Source of the DNA: Actinotalea sp. JY-7876
GTDB lineage: Bacteria; Actinomycetota; Actinomycetes; Actinomycetales; Cellulomonadaceae
Assembly (NCBI RefSeq): GCF_014042015.1
Contig: NZ_CP059493.1
Coordinates: 310,001 to 374,000 of the forward strand
DNA: 64,000 nt
Direction: 5' to 3'
The notes beneath the pieces are model-generated. The model did not search any database. It was not told where the DNA came from and saw nothing but the letters and a program-made list of their open reading frames with translations. Positions 26,566-34,447 of the stretch are shown here, piece by piece (positions within the stretch are counted from its first letter, which is position 1; each line of letters opens with the position of its first letter). The position numbers and the translations under genes were made by a program.

Positions 26566-27920
26566 GCGCCGACCAGGCTCTGGCCGCACACGCGCAGCAC
26601 CTGGCCGTTGACGCCCCCGGCCTGCGGCGACGCGAGGAACGCGATCGCCTCGGCGACGTCGACCGGCTGCCCGCCCTGCTGCAGCGAGGACAGGCGACGG
26701 GCGAACTCGCGCGTCGCGAACGGGATGCTCGCCGTCATGTCGGTCTCGATGAACCCCGGCGCGACGGCGTTCGCGGTCCCGCCCAGCGCCGCCAGGCGGG
26801 GCGCGAACGCGCGCACCATCCCGATGACGCCGGCCTTGGACGCGCCGTAGTTCGTCTGGCCGCGGTTGCCGGCGATGCCGCTCGTCGAGGCGAGCGCGAT
26901 GATGCGCGGCGCGGCGCCCAGCGAGCCGGACCCCAGCAGCTCCTCGGTGATCCGCAGCGGCGCCGTGACGTTCACCGCGAGCACCGGGTCCCACTTCTCG
27001 GGCGTCATGTTGACCAGCAGCTTGTCGCGCAGCACGCCGGCGTTGTGCACGACGACGTCGAGGCGCCCGTGGCGGGCGCCGACGTGCGCGAGGATCCGCG
27101 CCGCGGCGTCGTCGGCGGTGACGTCGAGCTGGAGCGCGGTCCCGTGCACCTCGTTCGCGACGGCGGCGAGGGCCTCACCGGCCGCGGGCACGTCGACGAC
27201 GACGAGCGTCGCGCCGTCGCGCGCCAGGGTGCGGGCGATCGCCGCGCCGATGCCGCGCGCGGCGCCGGTGACGACGGCGACCTGGCCCTCGAGCGGCTTG
27301 TCCCAGTCGGCCGGCAGCGCGCCGCCCGACGACGTGACGTGCAGCGGCTGCCCGTCGACGTACGCGGACCGGCCCGAGAGCAGGAAGCGCAGGGCGCCGA
27401 CCGCGCTCGGCGCCGTGACGTCCACGCCCTCGGCCAGGACGATGCCGTTGCCGGTCGCGCCGCCGCGCAGCTCCTTGGCCAGCGAGCGCAGCATGCCGTC
27501 GACGCCCTGCCGGGCCGCGGCCACGGGTGCCGCGACGGCGCCGGGCTCGCCGGGCTCGCGGGAGACGACGACGACGCGGCCGCCCGGGGCGAGCCGCTTC
27601 ACGGCGGGCGCGACGGACAGCATCGGCTGCGTGAGGTCGGCCGGCGCCGCGACGTGCGTCAGGACCAGGACGATCGCGCCGAAGCGGTCGGCGTCGCCCG
27701 TCGGGTGGCGGTGGACGTCGAGGTCCCACGCGAGCAGCTGCTCGGCGATCGCGTCGGCGTCCGCCTCGGCGCCCGCGTCCGGCACCACGAGCACGGGGCC
27801 GGGCACCAGCGGGGCCGCCGGGTCGTGGCGGCGCAGCACCGCGGGCCGGGGGAGGCCGAGCTGCTTGGCGATCTTCTTCGTGAGCCCGGAGTTGACCAGG
27901 CCCAGGTACGTGTCGGTCAC
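26562..27920 (-). CDS. High-molecular-weight 3-oxoacyl-(ACP/CoA) reductase, FabG4-like
   Basis: A 452-residue protein, about 200 residues longer than FabG. Residues 1-205 form a second, low-similarity Rossmann or flavodoxin-like domain with 'VLVVPDAGAEADADAIAEQLL'. Residues about 215-452 form the catalytic SDR: 'VTGAARGIGAAIA', 'HNAGVLRDK', Ser in 'ASTSGIAG', and 'YGASK'. This build matches mycobacterial FabG4 (Rv0242c), an NADH-dependent reductase of 3-oxoacyl-CoA. GTG 27920 has GGAGG at 5 nt and overlaps the thiolase stop. It reduces or oxidises the 3-position in partnership with the flanking hydratase and thiolase. Confidence 0.9.
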   Translation of the reverse strand: MTDTYLGLVNSGLTKKIAKQLGLPRPAVLRRHDPAAPLVPGPVLVVPDAGAEADADAIAEQLLAWDLDVHRHPTGDADRFGAIVLVLTHVAAPADLTQPMLSVAPAVKRLAPGGRVVVVSREPGEPGAVAAPVAAARQGVDGMLRSLAKELRGGATGNGIVLAEGVDVTAPSAVGALRFLLSGRSAYVDGQPLHVTSSGGALPADWDKPLEGQVAVVTGAARGIGAAIARTLARDGATLVVVDVPAAGEALAAVANEVHGTALQLDVTADDAAARILAHVGARHGRLDVVVHNAGVLRDKLLVNMTPEKWDPVLAVNVTAPLRITEELLGSGSLGAAPRIIALASTSGIAGNRGQTNYGASKAGVIGMVRAFAPRLAALGGTANAVAPGFIETDMTASIPFATREFARRLSSLQQGGQPVDVAEAIAFLASPQAGGVNGQVLRVCGQSLVGA

Positions 27921-29251
27921 GCTGCCTCCATGATCGCGACGACGGCCTGGCCACCCGCGGCGCAGACCGAGATGAGACCGCGGCTGCCCGGGCCCTTGGC
28001 GGCGAGCGCCTTGGCGAGCGTCGCGACGATGCGGCCGCCCGTGGCGGCGAACGGGTGCCCGGCGGCGAGCGACGAGCCGTGGACGTTGAGGCGGCTGCGG
28101 TCGATCGACCCCAGCGCACCCGGCAGCCCGAGGCGCTCGCGGCAGAACTCCTCGGACTCCCACGCGGCGAGGTTGCACAGCACGGTGGCCGCGAACGCCT
28201 CGTGGATCTCGTAGAAGTCGAAGTCCTGGAGGGTGAGCCCGTTGCGGGCCAGCAGGCGCGGCACGGCGTGCGCGCCCGCCATGAGCAGCCCGTCGCGGCC
28301 GTGCACGAAGTCCACGGCGCCCGGCTCGGCGTCGACGATCGACGCGAGCACGGGAAGACCGCGCTCGGCGGCCCACGCGTCGCTCGCGAGGAGCACCGTC
28401 GAGGCGCCGTCGGACAGCGGGGTGGAGTTGCCCGCGGTCATGGTCGGCGGGGTGTCCAGGGTCTTGCCGAAGACCGGCTTGAGGGCCCCGAGCTTCTCGA
28501 GCGAGGTGTCGGCGCGCAGGTTCGCGTCGCGCGTCAGGCCCCGGTAGGGCGTGAGCAGGTCGTCGAAGAACCCGGCGTCGTAGGCCGCCGCGAGGTTGTG
28601 GTGGCTCGCGAGCGCGAGCTCGTCCTGCGCCTCGCGGGTGATCTTCCAGGCGGCGGTGGTCAGGGCCTGGTGCTCACCCATGGACAGGCCGGTCCGCGGC
28701 TCGCCGGTGGTCGGCGCCGAGGGCGCCAGGTGCGCGGGGCGTAGCCGGGCGACGGCGGCCAGCCGCTGCTGCGGCGTCCGGGCCCGCGACAGGTCGAGCA
28801 GGATGCGGCGCAGCGGGTCGCTCACGACGATCGGCGCGTCCGACGTGGAGTCCACCCCGCCCGCGATGCCCGACTCGATCTGGCCGAGGCGGATCTTGTT
28901 GCTCAGCCCGACGACGGTCTCGAGGCCGGTCGCGCACGCCTGCTGCAGGTCGTAGGCGGGGGTCTCGGGTGAGAGCGGCGACCCGAGGACGGCCTCGCGC
29001 GCCAGGTTGAAGTCCTTGGAGTGCTTGAGGACGGCACCCGCCGCGACCTCGCCGATGCGCTCGTCGGCCAGGCCGAAGCGCGCGACGAGGCCGTCGAGCG
29101 CGGCCCCGAGCATGTCGAGGTTGCTCGCCCGGACGTAGGGGCCGCCCGAGCGGGCGAACGGGATGCGGTTGCCGCCCACGACCACCGCGCGGCGCGGGGC
29201 GCCTGCCGGGGTCTGCGGTGGCGTGGGTGCGGGGGTGGTGGGTGCCGCCAT
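27917..29251 (-). CDS. Acetyl-CoA C-acyltransferase (thiolase, FadA2/FadI-like)
   Basis: A 444-residue thiolase. The nucleophile Cys is in 'DLQQACATGLETV', the catalytic His is in 'HGSSLAAGHPFAATGGR', and the second Cys is in 'SVCAAGGQAVV'. 'YEIHEAFAA' is the usual HEAFA motif. The insertion of about 50 residues between residues 150 and 235 and the overall length match FadI-type β-oxidation thiolases. A 20-residue Pro/Ala/Thr-rich N-terminus precedes 'RAVVVGGNRIPFARSGG'. GAGAGGA lies 11 nt upstream of the ATG. It is the first gene of the minus-strand operon, divergent from a TetR regulator. Confidence 0.93.
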   Translation of the reverse strand: MAAPTTPAPTPPQTPAGAPRRAVVVGGNRIPFARSGGPYVRASNLDMLGAALDGLVARFGLADERIGEVAAGAVLKHSKDFNLAREAVLGSPLSPETPAYDLQQACATGLETVVGLSNKIRLGQIESGIAGGVDSTSDAPIVVSDPLRRILLDLSRARTPQQRLAAVARLRPAHLAPSAPTTGEPRTGLSMGEHQALTTAAWKITREAQDELALASHHNLAAAYDAGFFDDLLTPYRGLTRDANLRADTSLEKLGALKPVFGKTLDTPPTMTAGNSTPLSDGASTVLLASDAWAAERGLPVLASIVDAEPGAVDFVHGRDGLLMAGAHAVPRLLARNGLTLQDFDFYEIHEAFAATVLCNLAAWESEEFCRERLGLPGALGSIDRSRLNVHGSSLAAGHPFAATGGRIVATLAKALAAKGPGSRGLISVCAAGGQAVVAIMEAA

Positions 29252-29357
29252 GGGGAACGGGGTCCTCTCGCGTCGTCGTCGAGCAGCGATGGTGGTGCAC
29301 GCGCCTACCGGGACCACCGTCCCGGGTCTGCCGGGAGCGGTGCTGGTAGTGCCTGGG

Positions 29358-29382
29358 ACCGACAGTACCTGATACCGTCGGT
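29358..29382. promoter_or_regulatory. TetR-type palindromic operator in the divergent gap
   Basis: ACCGACAGTA and TACCGTCGGT form an inverted repeat with 9 of 10 matching positions around a 5-nt centre (CCTGA). It lies 3 nt before the GTG of the TetR gene and about 107 nt before the thiolase ATG, in a place where a bound repressor would block the tetR start and could also affect the thiolase promoter. Size and form suit a dimeric TetR regulator. Confidence 0.7.
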
Positions 29383-29385
29383 TTC

Positions 29386-30240
29386 GTGAGTCCGATCACA
29401 CCGGCGACGTCGCCGGAGCCGCTGACCGACGCCGCGCCCGAGCGCGCCGTCGGCGGGCCGCCCGTGAGCGGGCAGCCGGACACCGAGGCGGCCGACGGCC
29501 GCTCGCGCCGCTGGGACGACCACCGCGCCGCGCGCCGCGCCGAGCTCGTGCGGGCCGCCCGTCGCGCCGTGCACCGCATTGGACCGGACGTCTCGATGGA
29601 GGAGATCGCGGCGGCCGCCGGGACGTCCAAGTCGATCGTCTACCGCTACTTCGTGGACAAGACCGGGCTCCAGGTCGCGGTCGGCGAGGCCGTCGTCGCG
29701 CAGATGCACGCGGCGCTCGACGAGGCGTCCAGCCGCGCCGCGACGCCGCGCGAGGGCCTGCGCTCGATGATCGACGTCTACCTCGCCATGGTCGAGACCT
29801 CGCCGAACGTCTACTGGTTCGTCACGCGCCCCGTCTCCGAGGACGCCTCGGCGCCCCTGGGCCACTTCCTCGAGGCCGTCGCGGCGCTCGTCGCGCGGCC
29901 GTTCGCCCGCGTGCTGACCGAGGACCGCGACGACGAGGACGGCGACGGGGCCGACGTCGGCGCCGCGCGCCAGGCCGACGTCTGGGCCGCCGGCGCCGTC
30001 GGCTTCGTCCGCGGCACGGGCGACTGGTGGCTCACGCACCGCGACGCACCGGGTGCGCCCACGCGCGAGGAGCTCGTCGAGCGCATCACGGCCTGGCTCT
30101 GGGCGGGCCCCGTGAGCGTCCTGGCCCGCACCCGCACGGCGCGCCCCGCCCACGACGACCCCGCTCACGACCCCGCCGACGACCCGACCACCGCCGAGAA
30201 CCCGGCAGCCGCCGGCCTCAACGACGAGGAGCAGCCATGA
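29386..30240 (+). CDS. TetR/AcrR family transcriptional regulator
   Basis: A 284-residue regulator. A disordered, acidic/Pro-rich N-terminus of about 45 residues is followed by the TetR helix-turn-helix (about 50-95: 'SMEEIAAAAGTSKSIVYRYFVDKTGLQVAVG'). The ligand-binding domain occupies about 100-250 and has two internal acidic stretches ('EDRDDEDGDGAD'). It probably represses the divergent fatty-acid operon and itself through the palindrome just upstream. GTG 29386 lacks a ribosome site; an in-frame GTG at 29464 is an alternative. Its stop overlaps the acyl-CoA dehydrogenase start, so the two genes are coupled. Confidence 0.87.
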   Translation: MSPITPATSPEPLTDAAPERAVGGPPVSGQPDTEAADGRSRRWDDHRAARRAELVRAARRAVHRIGPDVSMEEIAAAAGTSKSIVYRYFVDKTGLQVAVGEAVVAQMHAALDEASSRAATPREGLRSMIDVYLAMVETSPNVYWFVTRPVSEDASAPLGHFLEAVAALVARPFARVLTEDRDDEDGDGADVGAARQADVWAAGAVGFVRGTGDWWLTHRDAPGAPTREELVERITAWLWAGPVSVLARTRTARPAHDDPAHDPADDPTTAENPAAAGLNDEEQP

Positions 30241-32378
30241 CCACCCTGAGCGAGAAGCGAGCGCGCGGAACGAGCGAGCCGCGCGTCGACGTCCCCGCGC
30301 TGGAGGAGGTGCTGCTCGGACGCTGGGCGCCGATCCGCCGCGCGGCGCGCGAGCTCCTCAAGGACCCGCGCTTCCACCGCGTCGAGGGTCAGTCGACGGA
30401 CGTGCACCGCGAGCGCGTGCTCGAGCAGCTGCGCATCCTCGCGACCGAGGGCGACGTGCTCCGCTCCTTCCCGACCGAGCTGGGCGGGGCCGACGACCAC
30501 GGCGGCAGCCTCGCGCGGTTCGAGGAGGTCATCACGGCGGACCCGTCGCTGCAGATCAAGGCGGGGGTCCAGTGGGGCCTGTTCGCGTCGGCGATCCTGC
30601 ACCTGGGCACCGAGGAGCACCACGCGCGCCTGCTGCCGGGCGCCATGTCCGTCGACGTCCCCGGTGCCTTCGCGATGACGGAGACCGGCCACGGCTCCGA
30701 CGTCGCGAGCATCGGCACGACGGCGACCTACGACCCGCAGACGCAGGAGTTCGACCTGCACACGCCCTTCCGGGCCGCGTGGAAGGACTACCTCGGCAAC
30801 GCCGCGGTGCACGGCACGGCCGCCGTCGTCTTCGCGCAGCTGGTGACGGCGGCGCCCGGCGGGCCGAAGGTCAACCACGGCGTGCACGCGTTCTACGTGC
30901 CCCTGCGCGACCCGGAGACGCTGGAGTTCCTGCCGGGCATCGGGGGCGAGGACGACGGCCTCAAGGGCGGGCTCAACGGCATCGACAACGGCCGCCTGCA
31001 CTTCACCCACGTGCGCGTCCCGCGGGCGAACCTGCTCAACCGCTACGGCGACGTCGCGGCCGACGGCACGTACTCCTCGCCGATCCCGAGCCCGGGCCGC
31101 CGCTTCTTCACCATGCTCGGCACGCTCGTGCAGGGCCGCGTCTCCCTCGACGGCGCCGCCGTGAACGTCGGCAAGCTCGCGATGATCATCGCGGTGACCT
31201 ACGCCAACCAGCGCCGCCAGTTCGCCGGACCGCAGTCGAACGAGGAGGTCGTGCTCCTCGACTACGCGGAGCACCAGCGGCGCCTGCTCCCGCTGCTGGC
31301 GCAGACCTACGCGGGCGCCTTCGCGCACGAGCGGCTGCTGGAGACGTTCGACGCCGTGTTCTCCGGCGCGAGCGACACGGACGAGGACCGCGAGAACCTC
31401 GAGACCATCGCGGCGACCCTCAAGCCGGCGTCGACCTGGCACGCCCTGGCCGCGCTCCAGGGGGCGCGCGAGGCGTGCGGGGGCGCGGGCTTCCTCACGG
31501 AGAACCGGCTCACGTCGCTGCGCGCCGACCTCGACGTCTACGTGACCTTCGAGGGCGACAACACCGTGCTGCTCCAGCTCGTGGCCAAGCGCCTGCTCGC
31601 CGACCACGCCAAGGAGTTCAAGGACATCGACGCGGGCGGCGTCGCGCGCTACGTCGCCGGCCGCGCCGCCGACGTCGCGCTGCACCGCACGCCGCTGCTG
31701 CGGGTGGTGCAGACGCTGTCCGACGGCGGCGACGCGCGTCGCTCGGCGGGCCAGCTGCGGGAGACGAGCACCCAGCGCGAGCTGCTCACCGACCGCGTCG
31801 AGACGATGGTCGCGGAGGTGGCCGAGGCGCTGCGACCCGCGATGAAGGCGCCCCGCGAGGAGGCCTCGCGCCGCTTCAACGAGCACCAGCACGCGCTCAT
31901 CGAGTGCGCGCGGGCGCACGCCGACCTGCTCCAGTGGGAGGCGTTCACCGCGGGCCTGGAGAAGGTCCAGGACCCGGGCACGCGGCAGGTCCTGACGTGG
32001 CTGCGCGACCTGTTCGGCCTCGTGACGATCGAGCGCAACCTGGCCTGGTACCTCATCCACGGCCGGCTCTCCGCGGGCCGTGCGCGGACCGTGACGTCCT
32101 ACGTCGACCGCCTGCTGACGCGCCTGCGCCCGCACGCGCAGGACCTGGTCGACGCCTTCGGCTACGGCCCCGAGCACGTGCGTGCCGCGATCGCGAGCGG
32201 CGCCGAGGGCCAGCGGCAGGACGAGGCGCGGGACTACTACCGGCGCCTGCGGGCCACGGGGGACCTGCCCATCCCGGAGAAGTCGGTCGCCAAGAACGGC
32301 GTCCGGCCCGCGACGACGGGGCCGTCCTCGGCCGTGCCGGCGCCCCCGGTCGCCCCCTCGGCGCCGAGCCCGGTCTGA
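30237..32378 (+). CDS. Acyl-CoA dehydrogenase/oxidase, ACOX-like long form
   Basis: A 713-residue flavoenzyme. 'MTETGHGSDVASIGTTATYDPQTQEFDLHTP' is the FAD/acyl-binding middle domain as seen in acyl-CoA oxidases, and the catalytic Glu lies in 'VTFEGDNTVLLQLVAK'. Residues about 550-690 match the ACOX C-terminal domain ('LFGLVTIERNLAWYLIHGRLS'). Oxidases of this build use O2, while related actinobacterial proteins are annotated as dehydrogenases (FadE5-like role); the two cannot be separated here. The C-terminus is a 30-residue Pro/Ser-rich tail. GAGGAGC precedes the ATG, which overlaps the TetR stop. Confidence 0.88.
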   Translation: MTTLSEKRARGTSEPRVDVPALEEVLLGRWAPIRRAARELLKDPRFHRVEGQSTDVHRERVLEQLRILATEGDVLRSFPTELGGADDHGGSLARFEEVITADPSLQIKAGVQWGLFASAILHLGTEEHHARLLPGAMSVDVPGAFAMTETGHGSDVASIGTTATYDPQTQEFDLHTPFRAAWKDYLGNAAVHGTAAVVFAQLVTAAPGGPKVNHGVHAFYVPLRDPETLEFLPGIGGEDDGLKGGLNGIDNGRLHFTHVRVPRANLLNRYGDVAADGTYSSPIPSPGRRFFTMLGTLVQGRVSLDGAAVNVGKLAMIIAVTYANQRRQFAGPQSNEEVVLLDYAEHQRRLLPLLAQTYAGAFAHERLLETFDAVFSGASDTDEDRENLETIAATLKPASTWHALAALQGAREACGGAGFLTENRLTSLRADLDVYVTFEGDNTVLLQLVAKRLLADHAKEFKDIDAGGVARYVAGRAADVALHRTPLLRVVQTLSDGGDARRSAGQLRETSTQRELLTDRVETMVAEVAEALRPAMKAPREEASRRFNEHQHALIECARAHADLLQWEAFTAGLEKVQDPGTRQVLTWLRDLFGLVTIERNLAWYLIHGRLSAGRARTVTSYVDRLLTRLRPHAQDLVDAFGYGPEHVRAAIASGAEGQRQDEARDYYRRLRATGDLPIPEKSVAKNGVRPATTGPSSAVPAPPVAPSAPSPV

Positions 32379-32422
32379 CGGCGCCCGCGAGCCGCGACGC
32401 GTCGCCGGCCTCGCCGGCCTCG

Positions 32423-32500
32423 CCCGCCGAGCACGTCCGTCCCACGCGAGCGCGTCCTGTGCGGCGGACGTGCTCGGTGGGAACGGACGTGCTCGGCGGG
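32423..32500. repeat. Intergenic 18-bp inverted repeat with an extra direct copy
   Basis: An 18-bp perfect inverted repeat (32423-32440 and 32483-32500) is built on the unit CGGACGTGCTCGGYGGG. A third copy in the same direction as the right arm lies at 32465-32481, only 19 bp away, so two alternative stems can form. It fills the gap between the convergent dehydrogenase and hydrolase genes. It may act as a bidirectional terminator, but the exact repeat unit suggests a dispersed intergenic element. Confidence 0.7.
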
Positions 32501-32534
32501 TCGTCGCGTGAGGGACGGGGCCCAGGCGGGCGGG

Positions 32535-33404
32535 TCAGCGCAGGTGGGCGAGCACGGCCGCGGCGACGTCGTCCGGGCGGTGCTCGGGGAGCCAGTGGTC
32601 GGCGTCGAGCTCGACGTGGCGGTACGGGCCGGTGACGTAGCGGCCGGTCGCCCGCACGGAGTCGGGGGCGAAGAACGGGTCCCGGCGGCCCGAGACGTAG
32701 GTGGTCGGCACGGGCGTGGGGCCGGAGCCGCGGCTCTTGGCTGCGCCCTTGCCTCGGCTGCGGCTCACGGGCAGCGCGCGGTACCAGCCCAGCGCCGCGG
32801 TGAGGGCGCCGGGCTCGCTCATGCGGGTGGCGTAGTGGTCCACCAGGTGCGGCTCCAGCCCCGATCCGGCGAGGAAGCGCCGCAGCAGCGCGGCGTCGCG
32901 GCGCAGGAGCAGGGCCTCCGGGACCTTCGGGGCCTGGAACCAGAGCATGTACGACGAGCGCCGGACCTGGTCCCCGCGGCCGGCGGCCATCGCCGCGGGA
33001 TGCGGTGTCGAGAGCACGGTCAGCGACGCCGTCCGCTCCGGGTGGCGCCCGGCGAGCGACCACGCGACGGCGCCGCCCCAGTCGTGCCCGACGACGTGGG
33101 CGCGCTCCACGCCGGCCGCGTCGAGCAGCGCGACGACGTCCGCCACGAGCTCACGGACCGCGTACGCGCGCCGGCCGGCGGGACGGGCGCCGGGCGAGTA
33201 GCCACGCTGGTCCGGCGCGAGGACGCGGAGTCCCGCACCGGTCAGCAGCGGCACGACGGCGTCGTACGCCGACGCGTCCTGCGGGAAGCCGTGGAGCAGC
33301 ACGGCGGTGCCCGTGGGCGCCGACCCCGCGGCACCGTGCGGTGCGCCGGCCGGTGCGTGGTCGTGCACGTCGAAGGTCAGGCCGTCGCGCCGGAAGGTGT
33401 CCAC
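32535..33404 (-). CDS. Alpha/beta hydrolase (epoxide hydrolase-like)
   Basis: A 289-residue α/β-hydrolase. The oxyanion loop is 'LLHGFPQDASAYD', the nucleophile elbow is 'VGHDWGGAVAW' (Asp in GHDWGG, the epoxide/haloalkane hydrolase type), and a C-terminal acid and His lie near 'SGRRDPFFAP' and 'ELDADHWLPEH'. 'SVRATGRYVTGPYRHVELDADHWL' is typical of EphA/EphC-like hydrolases. The physiological substrate is unknown. The GTG start is at the end of a 65-bp gap from the next minus-strand gene. It converges with the acyl-CoA dehydrogenase across the repeat element. Confidence 0.9.
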   Translation of the reverse strand: MDTFRRDGLTFDVHDHAPAGAPHGAAGSAPTGTAVLLHGFPQDASAYDAVVPLLTGAGLRVLAPDQRGYSPGARPAGRRAYAVRELVADVVALLDAAGVERAHVVGHDWGGAVAWSLAGRHPERTASLTVLSTPHPAAMAAGRGDQVRRSSYMLWFQAPKVPEALLLRRDAALLRRFLAGSGLEPHLVDHYATRMSEPGALTAALGWYRALPVSRSRGKGAAKSRGSGPTPVPTTYVSGRRDPFFAPDSVRATGRYVTGPYRHVELDADHWLPEHRPDDVAAAVLAHLR

Positions 33405-33470
33405 CGGGGCAGCACACCACGGCCGGCCCGCCGGCGCCCGGGGACCACCGCGACGGCCCGCGGTCCGCGC

Positions 33471-34367
33471 TCAGGGGCGGTGCCAGGTGCCCGTCGCCGC
33501 GGCCGCCCGCACGTACTCAGAGACGTCGTGCGGCGCTCGTCCGAGTGCCTCGTGCACGCCGTGCGCGAGCGACGCGTTGCGACCGTCGAGCACCTCGGTG
33601 ACCAGGTAGGTCATCAGCTCGACGAGCCCGTCGCCGTAGGGGCGCAGGTCCGCCTGCAGCTCGGCGAGGGTCGAGCGGCGGAAGCGGACCGGCTGGCCGA
33701 CGCCCCGCGTGATCTCGGCCGCGAGGTCGTCGAACGTGAGCAGGCGCGGACCCGTCACCTCGTAGGTCCGCCCAGCGTGACCCTCCTGCGTGAGCGCCGC
33801 GACGACGACGTCGGCGACGTCCTCGAGGTCGACCCACGGCTCGCGGACGTCCCCCACGGGCAGAGCGAGCTCACCCGCGGCGACGGCCTCGGCGAAGAAC
33901 CCCTCGCTCAGGTTCTGCAGGAACCAGGCGCTGCGCACGACCGTCCACGCGAGGCCGTCGCGCTGCACGACGCGCTCGGCGCGCTGCGCCTCGACCTCGC
34001 CGCGCCCTGAGAGCAGGACGACGCGGCGGACGCCCGCACGCTGCGCCTCGTCGACGACGGCCTCGAGGGTCTGCGTGGCGCCCGGGACGGCGAGGTCGGG
34101 CACGTAGCAGAGGTAGGCGGCGTCGATGCCGTCGAGCGCGGCGGGCCAGGTGGACGGGTCGTGCCAGTCGAAGGCGGGCGAGGTCGAGCGGGACGCCGCA
34201 CGGACCGGGACGCCCAGGCGTTCCAGGCGGGCGACGACGCGGCGGCCGGTCTTGCCGGACCCGGCGGTGACGAGCGTGGTGCCGGCCGCGGGGCGGGTCG
34301 GTGCGTCGGCGGTGGACGGTCGGGTGGTCGGCGGCTCGGGACGGGCGGCCGTGGGCTGTGTGGTCAT
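33471..34367 (-). CDS. NAD(P)H-binding protein (NmrA-like atypical SDR)
   Basis: A 298-residue protein. A Thr/Pro/Ala-rich N-terminus of about 28 residues precedes 'TTLVTAGSGKTGRRVVARLERLG', the dinucleotide-binding motif of NmrA/quinone-oxidoreductase-like atypical SDRs. 'DAAYLCYVPDLAVPGA', 'RRVVLLSGRGEVEAQRAE', 'WTVVRSAWFLQNLSEGF' and 'VDLEDVADVVVAALTQEG' follow the same family. It is divergent from an AraC regulator, an arrangement usual for oxidoreductases activated by the adjacent regulator. ATG 34367 is chosen; the extra 19 upstream residues run into the regulator's promoter. Confidence 0.88.
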   Translation of the reverse strand: MTTQPTAARPEPPTTRPSTADAPTRPAAGTTLVTAGSGKTGRRVVARLERLGVPVRAASRSTSPAFDWHDPSTWPAALDGIDAAYLCYVPDLAVPGATQTLEAVVDEAQRAGVRRVVLLSGRGEVEAQRAERVVQRDGLAWTVVRSAWFLQNLSEGFFAEAVAAGELALPVGDVREPWVDLEDVADVVVAALTQEGHAGRTYEVTGPRLLTFDDLAAEITRGVGQPVRFRRSTLAELQADLRPYGDGLVELMTYLVTEVLDGRNASLAHGVHEALGRAPHDVSEYVRAAAATGTWHRP

Positions 34368-34393
34368 GACCCCAGCCAAGCCCGAGTCCGCTG

Positions 34394-34435
34394 GACGATC
34401 CATCGCGGAAAGGCGCATCTGCATACGCGATCGTC
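34394..34435. promoter_or_regulatory. Inverted repeat in the AraC / NAD(P)H-binding gene promoter gap
   Basis: GACGATC at 34394-34400 and GATCGTC at 34429-34435 are perfect inverted 7-mers separated by 28 nt in the 80-bp divergent gap. The intervening sequence (GCATCTGCATACGC) is locally low in G+C. It is a candidate binding site for the adjacent AraC-type regulator; spacing and length alone do not prove it. Confidence 0.4.
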
Positions 34436-34447
34436 TACGGTCGTCGG

